From NCBI GenBank assembly GCA_013076295.1, contig RQOL01000429.1, positions 42,926 through 106,925 on the forward strand: a stretch of 64,000 nucleotides of DNA, given 5' to 3'. Position 1 is the first letter of the stretch, and each line of letters starts with the position of its first letter. A program made the position numbers and the translations under genes. The notes under the pieces are model-generated. The model ran no database searches. It was given only the letters and a program-made list of their open reading frames with translations, and was not told the DNA's origin. The stretch is from Sanderia malayensis (taxonomy: Eukaryota > Cnidaria > Scyphozoa > Semaeostomeae > Pelagiidae). Shown one piece after another: positions 50,303 through 63,480 of the stretch.

Positions 50303-52814
50303 TTCGTCTACACTAATTGCACATAAATCCACGTTATTACCGTTGAAACTATATGAAAAACACATGGATTTGCTTTTTTTCAGTGAGATTACCTTCGTTC
50401 ACACTAATTCCACATGAATTTACATTATTGCAGTTGAAACTAAGTGGAATACACATGGATTAGCTTGTTTTCAGTGATATTAACATTGGTTCACACTAAT
50501 TGCAGATGAAATGACGTTATGACGGTTGAAACTAGGTGAAAAACACGTGCATTTCTTTATTTTCAGTGATATTAACATTCGTTCGCACTAATTGCATATG
50601 AATTCATGTTTTTACAGTGGAAACTAAGCAAATACACATGCAATTACTTGTTTTCAGTGATATTAACATTCGTTCACACTAATTGCATTTGAATTTGCGT
50701 TTTTACAGCCGAAACTAAGTAAAATACACATGCCATTGTTTGTTTTCAGTGACATTAACATTCGTTCGCACTAATTGCACATGAATTCACGTGATTACAG
50801 CTGAAACTAAGTAAAATACACAAGCAATTACTTGCTTTCAGCGATGTTAACATTCTTTCACACTCTTTGCACATGAAACCACGTTATTAAAGTTGAAACT
50901 AAGTAAAATACACTTGCATATGCTTGTTTTCAGTGATATCAACATTCGTCTACACTAATTGCACATAAATCCACGTTATTACCGTTGAAACTATATGAAA
51001 TACACATGGATTTGCTTTTTTTCAGTGAGATTACCTTCGTTCACACTAATTCCACATGAATCCACGTTATTGTAGTTGAAACTAAGTCAAATACACATGC
51101 ATTTGCCTGTTTTCAGTTATATTAACATTCGTTCACACTAATTGCACATGAATTCACGTTATTACAGCTGAAACTAAATAAAATACACATGCAATTACTT
51201 GTTTTCAGTGATTATAACATTCTTTCACACTAATTGCATATGAATTCACGCTTTTACAGTCGAAACTAAGAAAGTACACATGCAATTACTTGTTTTCAGT
51301 GATATTAACATTCGTTCACGCTAATTGCACACGAAGCAACGCTATTACAGTTGAAACTAAATCAAATACACATGCCTTTGCTTGTTTTCAATGATATCAA
51401 CATTCGTTCCTACTAATTGCACATGACTTCACGCTATTACAGTGCAAACTAAATAAAATACACATGCAATTGCTTGTTTTCAGTGATTTTAACATTCGTT
51501 CTCGCTAGTTGCACATGAATCCACGTTATTGCAGTTGAAACTAAAAAAAAAATGTATTTTGTTGTTTTCAGTGATGAAAGATATCCAGTAGATATTTGTA
51601 CATGAAACCACGTTATTAAAGTTGAAACTAAGTAAAATACACTTGCATATGCTTGTTTTTAGTGATATTAACATTGGTTGACACTAATTGCCCATGAATT
51701 CACGTTATTACAGCAGAAACTAAGTGAAATTCACATGCATTTGCTTGTTTTCAGTGATATTAACATTGCTGCACACTAATTGCACACGAATTCACGTTAT
51801 TACAGCTGAAACAAAATAAAATCCACATGCAATTACTTGTTTTCAGTTATTATAACATTCTTTCACACTAATTGCACATTAATCTACGCTTTTATAGTTG
51901 AAACTAATTGAAATACACAAGGATTAGCTTGCTTTCAGTGTTATTAACATTCGTTCACACAATTTGCACATGAATTCACGTTATTACAGTTGAAACTAAG
52001 TGAAATACACATGCACTCGTTTGTTTTCAGTGACATTAACATTCGTTCACTCTAATTGCACTTGAATCCACGTTATTACAGTTGAAAGTAAGTGAAATAC
52101 ACATGCATATGCTTGTTTTCAGAGATATTAACATTGGTTGACACTAATTGCCCATGAATTCACGTTATTGCAGTTGAAACTAAAAAGAAAAATGTATTTT
52201 CTTGTTTTCGGTGATATAAATTTTCGTTCACACTAATTGCACATGAATCTACATTACTACAGTTGAACCTAAGTGGAATACACATGGATTAGCTTCTTGT
52301 CAGTGATATTAACATTGATTCACACTAATTGCAGATGAATTGACGTTATCACGGTTGGAACTACGTGAAATACACGTGCAGTTGCTTGTTTTCAGTGATA
52401 TTAAGATTCGTTCACACTGCTTTGCACATGAATTTACGTTATTACAGTTGAAACTAAGTGAAATACACATGCATTTGTTTGTTTTCAGTGACATTCACAT
52501 TCGTTCACCTCATTGCACTTGAATCCGCGTTATTAAAGTTGAAACTAAGTGAAATACACATGCATATGCTTGTTTTCAGTGATATTAACATTCGGTCACA
52601 CTAATTGCAAATGAATTCAGGTTATTACAGTTGAAGCTAAATAAAATACACACGCAATTATATGTTTTCAGTGATTATAACAATCTTTCACACGATTGCA
52701 CATTAATCTGCGTTATGACAGTTGAAACTAAGTGAAATGCACATGGATTAACTTGTTTTCAGTGATATTAGCATTCGTTCACACTAATTACACATGAATT
52801 GACGTTATTACGGT
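50303..52814 (+). repeat. Satellite monomers of right-side subtypes
   Basis: About 27 monomers. About 50,498-50,925 is copied at 59,760-60,190 (GGAAACTAAGCAAATACAC at 50,619 and 59,881, offset 9,262). A filler junction lies at about 51,576. About 52,182-52,450 repeats the A-tract and CGTGCAGTTGC part of block R4, and 52,610-52,970 matches about 39,703-40,060 (offset 12,915). Confidence 0.8.
51576..51592 (+). other. Filler sequence at a satellite junction
   Basis: After the A-tract monomer and TTTTCAGTGAT the sequence reads GAAAGATATCCAGTAGA, which I cannot align to any part of the monomer, and then returns to satellite at TTTGTACATGAAACC. The right flank is the series starting at 48,054; the left flank belongs to the A-tract series. 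The filler therefore marks a joint between two blocks that are apart elsewhere. Confidence 0.75.
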
Positions 52815-53990
52815 TGAAACTAAGAAAAATACACATGCATTTGTTTGTTGTGATATTAAATAAACATGCATATGCTTGTTTTTAGCGATATTAACATTTA
52901 ACATTAACACTAATTGCATAGGAATTCACGTTTTTACAGTCGAATCTAAGAAAGTACACATGCATTTAATTGTCTTCAGTGACGTTAAGTTTCGTTCACA
53001 CTAATTGCACTTGAATCCACATTATTAAAGTTGAAACAAAGTGAAATACACATGCATATGATTGTTTTCAGTGATATTAACATTGGTTGACCTTAATTGC
53101 CCATGAATTCACATTATTACAGCTGAATCTAAGTGAAATACACAAGCATATGCTTGTTTTCAGTGATATTAACATTCGTCTACACTAATTGCACATAAAT
53201 CCACGTTATTACAGTTGAAACTAAGTGAAATACACATGGATTTGCTATTTTTCAGTGAGATTACCTTCGTTCACACTAATTCCACATGAATCCACGTTAT
53301 TGTAGTTGAAACTAAGTCAGATACACATACATTTGCCTGTTTTCAGTGATATTAACATTCGTTCACTAAAATTGCACATGAATTCACGTTATTAAAGCTG
53401 AAACTAAATAAAATACACATGCAATTACTTGTTTTCAGTGATTATAACATTCTTTCACACTAATTGCATATGAATTCACGTTTTTACAGTCGAAGCTAAG
53501 AAGGTACACATGCAATTACTTGTTTTCAATGATATTAACATTCGTTCATGCCAATTGCACACGAAGCAAAGCTATTACAGTTGAAACTAAATCAAATACA
53601 CAAGCCTTTGCTTGTTTTCAATGATATCAACATTCGTTCCTACTAATTGCACATGACTTCACGTTATTACAGTGCAAACTAATTAAAATACACATGCAAT
53701 TACTTGTTTTCAGTGATATTAACATTCGTTCACGCTAGTTGCACATGAATCCACGTTATTGCGGTTGAAAGAAAAAAAAATGTATCTTGTTGTTTTCAGT
53801 GATATCAATTTTCGTTCACACTAATTGCACATGAATCTACATTATTACAGTTGAAACTAAGTGGAATACACATGGATTAGCTTGTTTTCAGTGATATTAA
53901 CATTGGTTCACACTAACTGCAGATGAATTGACGTTATGACGGTTGAAACGAGGTGAAAAACACATGCATTTGTTTATTTTCAGTGATATT
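52815..53990 (+). repeat. Block R7, first of three copies
   Basis: About 1.2 kb repeated at about 56,340-57,500 and 61,970-63,200. TGTCTTCAGTGACG lies at 52,971, 56,513 and 62,139 (offsets 3,542 and 5,626), and the GAAAGA5-9 A-tract at 53,767, 57,302 and 62,935. The first 900 bp also match 44,030-44,930 (offset 8,784). The order is truncated unit, AACATT expansion, GTCTTCAG, ACACAAGCATATGC, GAGATTACC, CACGAAGCAAAG, A-tract and GATGAATTGACG. Confidence 0.9.
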
Positions 53991-54839
53991 AAGATTCGTT
54001 CACATTGGGTTGCATATGAATAAACGTTATTGCAGTTGAAACTAAGAAAAATACACATGCATTTGTTTGTTGTGATATTAAATACACAAGCATATGCTTG
54101 TTTTTAGTGATATTAACATTTAACATTAACACTAATTGCATAGGAACTCACGTTTTTACAGTCGAAACTAAGAAAGTACACATGCATTTTCTTGTTTTGA
54201 GTGATTTTAACATTCGTTAACACTAATTGCGCATGAATTCACGTTATTACAGCTGAATCTAAGTGAAATACAAAAGCATATGCTTGTTTTCAGTGATATT
54301 AACATTCGTCTACACTAATTGCACATAAATCCACGTTATTATCGTTGAAACTATATGAAATACACATGGATTTGCTTTTTTTCAGTGAGATTACCTTCGT
54401 TCACACTAATTCAACATGAATCCACGTTATTGTAGTTGAAACTAAGTCAAATACACATGCATTTGCCTGTTTTCAGTGATATTAACATTCGTTCACACTA
54501 ATTTACATGAATTCACGTTATTACAGCTGAAACTAAATAAAATACACATGCAATTACTTGTTTTCAGTGATTATAACATTCTTTCACACTAATTGCATAT
54601 GAATTCACGCTTTTACAGTCGAAACTAAGAAAGTACACATGCAATTACTTGTTTTCAGTGATATTAACATTCGTTCACGCTAATTGCACACGAAGCAACG
54701 CTATTACAGTTGAAACTAAATCAAATACACATGCCTTTGCTTGATTTCAATGATATCAACATTCGTTCCTACTAATTGCACATGACTTCACGCTATTACA
54801 GTGCAAACTAATTAAAATACACATGCAATTACTTGTTTT
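53991..54839 (+). repeat. Satellite monomers of right-side subtypes
   Basis: About 9 monomers: a truncated-unit pair at about 54,070 (AATACAC sublineage), a GAGTGATTTTAAC monomer, then the GAGATTACC and CACGAAGCAACG series also found at 51.0-51.5 kb. Nothing else seen. Confidence 0.78.
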
Positions 54840-57800
54840 CAGTGATATTAACATTCGTTCACGCTAGTTGCACATGAATCCACATTATTGCAGGTGAAAT
54901 AAAAAAAAATGTATTTTGTTTTTTTCAGTGATATCAATTTTCGTTTACATTAATTGCACATGAATCTACATTATTACAGTTGAAACTAAGTGGAATACAC
55001 ATGGATTAGCTTGTTTTCAGTGATATTAACATTGGTTCACACTAATTGCAGATGAATTGACGTTATGACGGTTGAAACTAGGTGAAAAACACATGCATTT
55101 GTTTATTTTCAGTGATATTAACATTCGTTGGCACTAATTGCCCATGAATTCACGTTATTACAGCGGAAACTAAGTGAAATACACATGCAATTACTTGATT
55201 TCAGTGATTATAACATTCTTTCACACTAATTGCACATTAATCTACGCTTTTACAGTTGAAACTAATTGAAATACACATGGATTAGTTTCCTTTAAGTGTA
55301 TTAAAATTCGTTCGCACAATTTGCACATGAATTCACATTTTTACAGTTGAAACTAAGTGAAATACACATGCATTCGTTTGTTTTCAGTGACATTAACATT
55401 AGTTCACTCTAATTGCACTTGAATCCACGTTATTACAGTTGAAACTAAGTCAAATACACATGCATTTGCCTGTTTTCAGTGATATTAACATTCGTTAACA
55501 CTAATTGCACATTAATTCACGTTATCCCAGCTGAAACTAAATAAAATACACATGCAATTACTTGTTTTCAGTGATATTAACATTCGTTCATGCTAATTGC
55601 ACACGAAGCAACGCTATTACAGTTGAAACTAAATCAAATACACATGCCTTTGCTTGTTTTCAATGATATCAAAATTCGTTCCTACTAATTGCAAATGACT
55701 TCACGTTATTACAGTGCAAACTAATTAAAATACACATGCAATTACTTGTTTTCAGTGATATTAACATTCGTTCCCGCTAGTTGCACATGAATCCACGTTA
55801 TTGCAGTTGAAACAAAAAAGAAAAATGTATTTTGTTGTTTTCAGTGATATCAATTTTCGTTTACACTAATTGCACATGAATCTACATTATTACAGTTGAA
55901 ACTAAGTGGAATACACATGGATTAGCTTGTTTTCAGTGATGTTAACATTCGTACACACTATTTGCACATGAATTAACGTTATTACAGCCGAAACTAAGTA
56001 AAGTACACATGCAATTGTTTGTTTTCAGTGACATTAACATTCGTTCGCACAAATTCCACATGAATTCACGTGATTACAGCTGAAACTAAGTAAAATACAC
56101 AAGCAATTACTTGCTTTCAGCGATATTAACATTCTTTCCCACTCTTTGTACATGAAACCACGTTATTAAAGTTGAAACTAAGTAAAATACACTTGCATAT
56201 GTTTGTTTTTAGTGATATTATCATTGGTTGACACTAATTGCACACGAATTCACGTTATTACAGCTGAAACTAAAAAAAATCCACATGCAATTACTTGTTT
56301 TCAGTTATTATAACATTCTTTCACACTAATTACACATGAATTGACGTTATTACGGTTGAAACTAAGAAAAATACACATGCATCTGTTTGTTGTGATATTA
56401 AATAAACATGCATATGCTTGTTTTTAGTGATATTAACATTTAACATTAACACTAATTGCATAGGAATTCACGTTTTTACAGTCCAAACTAAGAAAGTACA
56501 CATGCATTTAATTGTCTTCAGTGACGTTAAGTTTCGTTCACACTAATTGCACTTGAATCCACATTATTAAAGTTGAAACTAAGTGAAATACACATGCATA
56601 TGATTGTTTTCAGTGATATTAATATTTGTTGACACTAATTGCCCATGAATTCACGTTATTACAGCTTAATCTAAGTGAAATACACAAGCATATGCTTGTT
56701 TTTAGTGATATTAACATTCGTCTACACTAATTGCACATAAATCCACGTTATTACTGTTGAAACTAAGTGAAATAAACATGGATTTGCTATTTTTCAGTGA
56801 GATTACCTTCGTTCACACTAATTCCACGTGAATCCAAGTTATTGTAGTTGAAACTAAGTCAGATACACATGCATTTGCTTGTTTCCAGTGATATTAACAT
56901 TCGTTCACTATAATTGCACATGAATTCACGTTATTAAAGCTGAAACTAAATAAAATACACATGCAATTACTTTTTTCAGTGATTATAACATTCGTTCACA
57001 CTAATTGCATATGAATTCACGTTTTACAGTCGAAGCTAAGAAAGTACACATGCAATTACTTGTTTTCAATGATATAACATCGTTCATGCTAATTGCACAC
57101 GAAGCAAAGCTATACAGTTGAAACTAAATCAAATACACATGCCTTTGCTTGTTTTCAATGATATAACATTCGTTCCTACTAATTGCACATGACTTCACGT
57201 TATTACAGTGCAAACTAATTAAAATACACATGCAATTACTTGTTTTCAGTGATATTAACATTCGTTCACGCTAGTTGCACATGATCCACGTTATTGCGGT
57301 TGAAAGAAAAAATGTATCTTGTTGTTTCAGTGATATCATTTTCGTTCACACTAATTGCACATGAATCTACATTATTACAGTTGAAACTAAGTGGAATACA
57401 CATGAATTAGCTTGTTTTCAGTGATATTAACATTGGTTCACACTAATTGCAGATGAATTGACGTTATGACTTGAAACGAGTGAGAACACATGCATTTGTT
57501 TATTTTCAGTGATATTAACATTCGTTCGCACTAATTGCTTATGAATTCATGTTTTTACAGTCGAAACTAAGCAAATACACATGCAATTACTTGTTTCAGT
57601 GATATTAACATTCGTTCACACTAATTGCATTTGAATTCACGTTTTTACAGCCGAATCTAAGTAAAATACACATGCAATTGTTTCTTTTCATTGACATTAA
57701 CATTCGTTCGCACTAATTGCACATGAATTCACGTTATTACAGCTGAAACTAAGTAAAATGCACCAGCAATTACTTGCTTTCAGCGATATTAACATTCTTT

Positions 57801-57840
57801 CATACTCTTTGTACATGAAACCACGTTATTACAGTTGAAA
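54840..57840 (+). repeat. Long-range block R8, left copy, 3.0 kb
   Basis: Repeated at about 60,480-63,480. CAGGTGAAA before the A-tract lies at 54,891 and 60,519 (offset 5,628), TGTCTTCAGTGACG at 56,513 and 62,139 (5,626). Homology ends near 57,840, where this copy goes on with GTGAAACACACCTGC and the other with GTGAAATACACATGC. It contains the second copy of block R7. From about 56,950 to 57,600 this copy carries many one- and two-base deletions absent from its partner. Confidence 0.9.
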
Positions 57841-58237
57841 CTAGTGAAACACACCTGCATTTGTTTGTTTTCAGTGACATTAACATTCGATCACTCTAAT
57901 TACATATGAATCCACGTTATTACAGTTGAAACTAAGTGAAATACACATGCATATGCTTGTTTTCAGTGATATTAACATTGGTTCACACAACTTGCCCATG
58001 AATTCAGGTTATTACAGCTGAATCTAAGTGAAATACACAAGCATATGCTTGTTTTCAGTGATATTAACATTCGTCTACCCTATTTGCACACAAATTCACG
58101 TTATTACAGTTGAAACTAAGTGGAATACACATGGATTAGCTTGTTTTCAGTGATATTAACATTCGTTCACACTAATTGCACATGAATTGACGTAATTACG
58201 GTTGAAACTAAGTGAAAGACACATGCATTTATTTTTT
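57841..58237 (+). repeat. Satellite monomers copied from block R5
   Basis: The GAAACACACCTGC, TCACTCTAATTACATATG, GACACAACTTGCCC-type and CTACCCTATTTGCACAC monomers follow the order seen at 42,260-42,530 and 45,175-45,440. Then a GATTAGCTTG and AATTGACGTAATTACGG pair leads into block R6. Confidence 0.82.
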
Positions 58238-59015
58238 CAGTGACATTAACACTCGTTCACACTAATTGCACTTGAATCCACGTTATTAAAGTTGAAACTA
58301 AGTGAAATACACTTGCATATGCTTGTTTTTAGTGATATTAACATTGGTTGACACTAATTGCCCATGAATTCACGTTATTACAGCGGAAACTACGTGAAAT
58401 ACACAAAAATGAGCTTGTTTTCATTGATATTAATATTCGTTCACACTCTTTTGCACATGAGTTCACGTTATTGCAGTTGAAACTAAGAAAAATACACATG
58501 CATTTGTTTGTTGTGATATTAAATTCACATGCATATGCTTGTTTTTGTGATATTAACATTTAACATTAACACTAATTGCATATGAATTCACGTTTTTACA
58601 GTGGAAACTAAGAAACTACACATGCATTTTCTTGTTTTCAGTGAGATAAATTTACGTTCACACTACTTGCACATGAAATCCCAATATTATGGCTGAAACT
58701 AAGTAAACTACACATGGAATTTGTTGTTTTGAGTGATTTAAACATTCGTTCACACTAATTGCACATGAACTCACATTATTACAGCTGAAACTAAACAACA
58801 TACACATGCATTCGTTTGTCTTCAGTGAGGTTAACATTTGTTCAGACTAATTGCACTTGAATCCACGTTATTAAAGTTGAAACTAAGTGAAATACATACG
58901 CATATGCTTGTTTTCAGTTATATTAACATTGGTTGACACTAATTGCCCATGAATTCACGTTATTACAGCTGAAACTAAGTGAAATACACAAGCATGAGCT
59001 TGTTTTCATTGATAT
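58238..59015 (+). repeat. Long-range block R6, third, partial copy
   Basis: Matches 49,118-49,895 at an offset of 9,120, through the CAGCGGAAACTA monomer, the truncated unit, the CCAATATTATGG monomer and GTCTTCAGTGAGG. It stops at TTGATATTAA, after which this copy has CATTCGTCTACAC where the others have GGTTCGTTCACAC. Confidence 0.87.
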
Positions 59016-60479
59016 TAACATTCGTCTACACTAATTGCACATAAATCCACGTTATTACAGTTGAAACTAAGTGAAATACACATGGAATTGCTTTTTTTCA
59101 GTGAGATTACCTTCGTTCACACTAATTCCACATGAATCCACGTATTGTAGTTGAAACTAAGTCAAATACACATGCATTTGCCTTTTTTAGTGATATTAAC
59201 ATTCGTTCACTCTAATTGCACATGAATTCACGTTATTAAAGCTGAAACTAAATAAAATACAGATGCAATTACTTGTTTTCAATGATTATAACATTCTTTC
59301 ACGCAAATTGCATTTGAATTCACGTTTTTACAGTCGAAGCTAAGAAAGTACACATGCAATACTTGTTTTCAATGATATTAACATTTGTTCATGCTAATTG
59401 CACACGAAGCAAAGCTATTACAGTTTGAAACTAAATCAAATACACATGCCTTTGCTGTTTTCAATGATATCAACATTCGTTCCTACTAATTGCACATGAC
59501 TTCACGCTTATTACAGTGCAAACTAATGAAAATACACATGCAATTACTTGTTTTCAGTGATATTAACATTCGTTCACGCTAGTTGCACATGAATCCACGT
59601 TATTGCAGGTGAAACTAAAAAAAAATGTATTTTGTTGTTTTCAGTGATATCAATTTTCGCTTACACTAATTGCACATGAATCTACATTATTACAGTTGAA
59701 ACGAAGTGGAATACACATATATTAGCTTGTTCTCAGTGATATTAACATTGGTTCACACTAATTGCCGATGAATTGACGTTATGACGGTTGAAACTAGGTG
59801 AAAAACACATGCATTTGTTTATTTTCAGTGATATTAACATTCGTTCGCACTAATTGCATATGAATTCATGTTTTTACAGTGGAAACTAAGCAAATACACA
59901 TGCAATTACTTGTTTTCAGTGATATTAACATTCGTTCACACTAATTGCATTTGAATTCGCGTTTTTACAGCCGAAACTAAGTAAAATACACATGCAATTG
60001 TTTGTTTTCAGTGACATTAACATTCTTTCGCACTAATTCCACATGAATTCACGTGATTACAGCTGAAACTAAGTAAAATACACAAGCAATTACTTGCTTT
60101 CAGCGATATTAACATTCTTTCACACTCTTTGTACATGAAACCACGTTATTAAATTGAAACTAAGTAAAATACACTTGCATATGCTTGTTTTTAGTGATAT
60201 TAACATTGGTTGACACTAATTGCCCATGAAATCACGTTATTACAGCGGAAACTAAGTGAAATACACATGCATTTGCTTCTTTTCAGTGATATTAACATTG
60301 CTGCACACTAATTGCACATGAATTCACGTTATTACAGCTGAAACTAAATAAAATACACATGCAATTACTTGTTTTCAGTGACTTATAACATTCTTTCACA
60401 CTAATTGCATATGAATTCACGTTTTTACAGTCGAAACTAAGAAAGTACACATGCAATTACTTGTTTTCAGTGATATTAA
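59016..60479 (+). repeat. Satellite monomers of right-side subtypes, partly indel-rich
   Basis: The GAGATTACC, CACGAAGCAAAG and A-tract (59,617) series is followed by about 59,760-60,190, a copy of 50,498-50,925. Short units with missing or extra bases cluster at 59,130-59,530 (CACGTATTGTAG, CCTTTTTTAGTG, GCAATACTTG, TTTGCTGTTTTC, ACGCTTATTACAG). Confidence 0.8.
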
Positions 60480-63400
60480 CATTCGTTCACGCTAGTTGCA
60501 CATGAATCCACATTATTGCAGGTGAAACTAAAAAAAATGTATTTTGTTTTTTTCAGTGATATCAATTTTCGTTTACACTAATTGCACATGAATCTACATT
60601 ATTACAGTTGAAACTAAGTGGAATACACATGGATTAGCTTGTTTTCAGTGATATTAACATTGGTTCACACTAATTGCAGATGAATTGACGTTATGACGGT
60701 TGAAACTAGGTGAAAAACACATGCATTTGTTTATTTTCAGTGATATTAACATTAGTTGGCACTAATTGCCCATGAATTCACGTTATACAGCGGAAACTAA
60801 GTGAAATACACATGCAATTACTTGATTTCAGTGATTATAACATTTCTTTCACACTAATTGCACATTAATCTACGCTTTTACAGTTGAAACTAATTGAAAT
60901 ACACATGGATTAGTTTCCTTTAAGTGTTATAAAATTCGTTCGCACAATTTGCACATGAATTCACGTTTTTACAGTTGAAACTAAGTGAAATACACATGCA
61001 TTCGTTTGTTTTCAGTGACATTAACATTAGTTCACTCTAATTGCACTTGAATCCACGTTATTAGAGTTGAAACTAAGTCAAATACACATGCATTTGCCTG
61101 TTTTCAGTGATATTAACATTCGTTAACACTAATTGCACATTAATTCACGTTATCCCAGCTGAAACTAAATAAAATACACATGCAATTACTTGTTTTCAGT
61201 GATATTAACATTCGTCATGCTAATTGCACACGAAGCAACGCTATTACAGTTGAAACTAAATCAAATACACATGCCTTTGCTTGTTTTCAATGATATCAAC
61301 ATTCGTTCCTACTAATTGCAAATGACTTCACGTTATTACAGTGCAAACTAATTAAAATACACATGCAATTACTTGTTTTCAGTGATTATAACATTCGTTC
61401 CCGCAAGTTGCACATGAATCCACGTTATTGCAGTTGAAACAAAAAAGAAAAATGTATTTTGTTGTTTCAGTGATATCAATTTTCGTTTACACTAATTGCA
61501 CATGAATCTACATTATTACAGTTGAAACTAAGTGGAATACACATGGATTAGCTTGTTTTCAGTGATATTAACATTCGTACACACTATTTGCACATGAATT
61601 AACGTTATTACAGCCGAAACTAAGTAAAGTACACATGCAATTGTTTGTTTTCAGTGACATTAACATTCGTTCGCACTAATTCCACATGAATTCAAGTGAT
61701 TACAGCTGAAACTAAGTAAAATACACAAGCAATTACTTGCTTTCAGCGATATTAACATTCTTTCACACTCTTTGTACATGAAACCACGTTATTAAAGTTG
61801 AAACTAAGTAAAATACACTTGCATATGCTTGTTTTTAGTGATATTAACATTGGTTGACACTAATTGCACACGAATTCACGTTATTACAGCTGAAACTAAA
61901 TAAAATCCACATGCAATTACTTGTTTTCAGTTATTATAACATTCTTTCACACTAATTACACATGAATTGACGTTATTACGGTTGAAACTAAGAAAAATAC
62001 ACATGCATCTGTTTGTTGTGATATTAAATAAACATGCATATGTTTGTTTTTAGTGATATTAACATTTAACATTAACACTAATTGCATAGGAATTCACGTT
62101 TTTACAGTCCAAACTAAGAAAGTACACATGCATTTAATTGTCTTCAGTGACGTTAAGTTTCGTTCACACTAATTGCACTTGAATCCACATTATTAAAGTT
62201 GAAATTAAGTGAAATACACATGCATATGATTGTTTTCAGTGATATTAACATTTGTTGACACTAATTGCCCATGAATTCACGTTATTACAGCTTAATCTAA
62301 GTGAAATACACAAGCATATGCTTGTTTTCAGTGATATTAACATTCGTCTACACTAATTGCACATAAATCCACGTTATTACAGTTGAAAACTAAGTGAAAT
62401 AAACATTGATTGCTATTTTTCAGTGAGATTACCTTCGTTCACACTAATTCCACGTGAATCCAAGTTATTGTAGTTGAAACTAAGTCAATACACATGCATT
62501 TGCCTGTTTTCAGTGATATTAACATTCGTTCACTATAATTGCACATGAATTCACGTTATTAAAGCTGAAACTAAATAAAATACACATGCAATTACTTGTT
62601 TTCAGTGATTATAATATTCGTTCACACTAATTGCATATGAATTCACGTTTTTACAGTCGAAGCTAAGAAAGTACAACATGCAATTACTTGTTTTCAATGA
62701 TATTAACATTCGTTCATGCTAATTGCACACGAAGCAAAGCTATTACAGTTGAAACTAAATCAAATACACATGCCTTTGCTTGTTTTCAATGATATCAACA
62801 TTCGTTCCTACTAATTGCACATGACTTCACGTTATTACAGTGCAAACTAATTAAAATACACATGCAATTACTTGTTTTCAGTGATATTAACATTCGTTCA
62901 CGCTAGTTGCACATGAATCCACGTTATTGCGGTTGAAAGAAAAAAAATGTATCTTGTTGTTTTCAGTGATATCAATTTTCGTTCACACTAATTGCACATG
63001 AATCTACATTATTACAGTTGAAACTAAGTGGAATACACATGGATTAGCTTGTTTTCAGTGATATTAACATTGGTTCACACTAATTGCAGATGAATTGACG
63101 TTATGACGGTTGAAACGAGGTGAGAAACACATGCATTTGTTTATTTTCAGTGATATTAACATTCGTTCGCACTAATTGCTTATGAATTCATGTTTTTACA
63201 GTCGAAACTAAGCAAATACACATGCAATTACTTGTTTTCAGTGATATTAACATTCGTTCACACTAATTGCATTTGAATTCACGTTTTTACAGCCGAATCT
63301 AAGTAAAATACACATGCAATTGTTTCTTTTCATTGACATTAACATTCGTTCGCACTAATTGCACATGAATTCACGTTATTACAGCTGAAACTAAGTAAAA

Positions 63401-63480
63401 TGCACCAGCAATTACTTGCTTTCAGCGATATTAACATTCTTTCATACTCTTTGTACATGAAACCACGTTATTACAGTTGA
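60480..63480 (+). repeat. Long-range block R8, right copy, 3.0 kb
   Basis: Copy of 54,840-57,840. In front of it the sequence leaps from the GATTATAAC/CACGTTTTTACAGTCG series straight to CACGCTAGTTGC, so the left boundary falls in a stretch shared by many monomers. It includes the third copy of block R7 and an A-tract at 60,530, 61,441 and 62,940, matching 54,901, 55,814 and 57,307. Confidence 0.9.
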
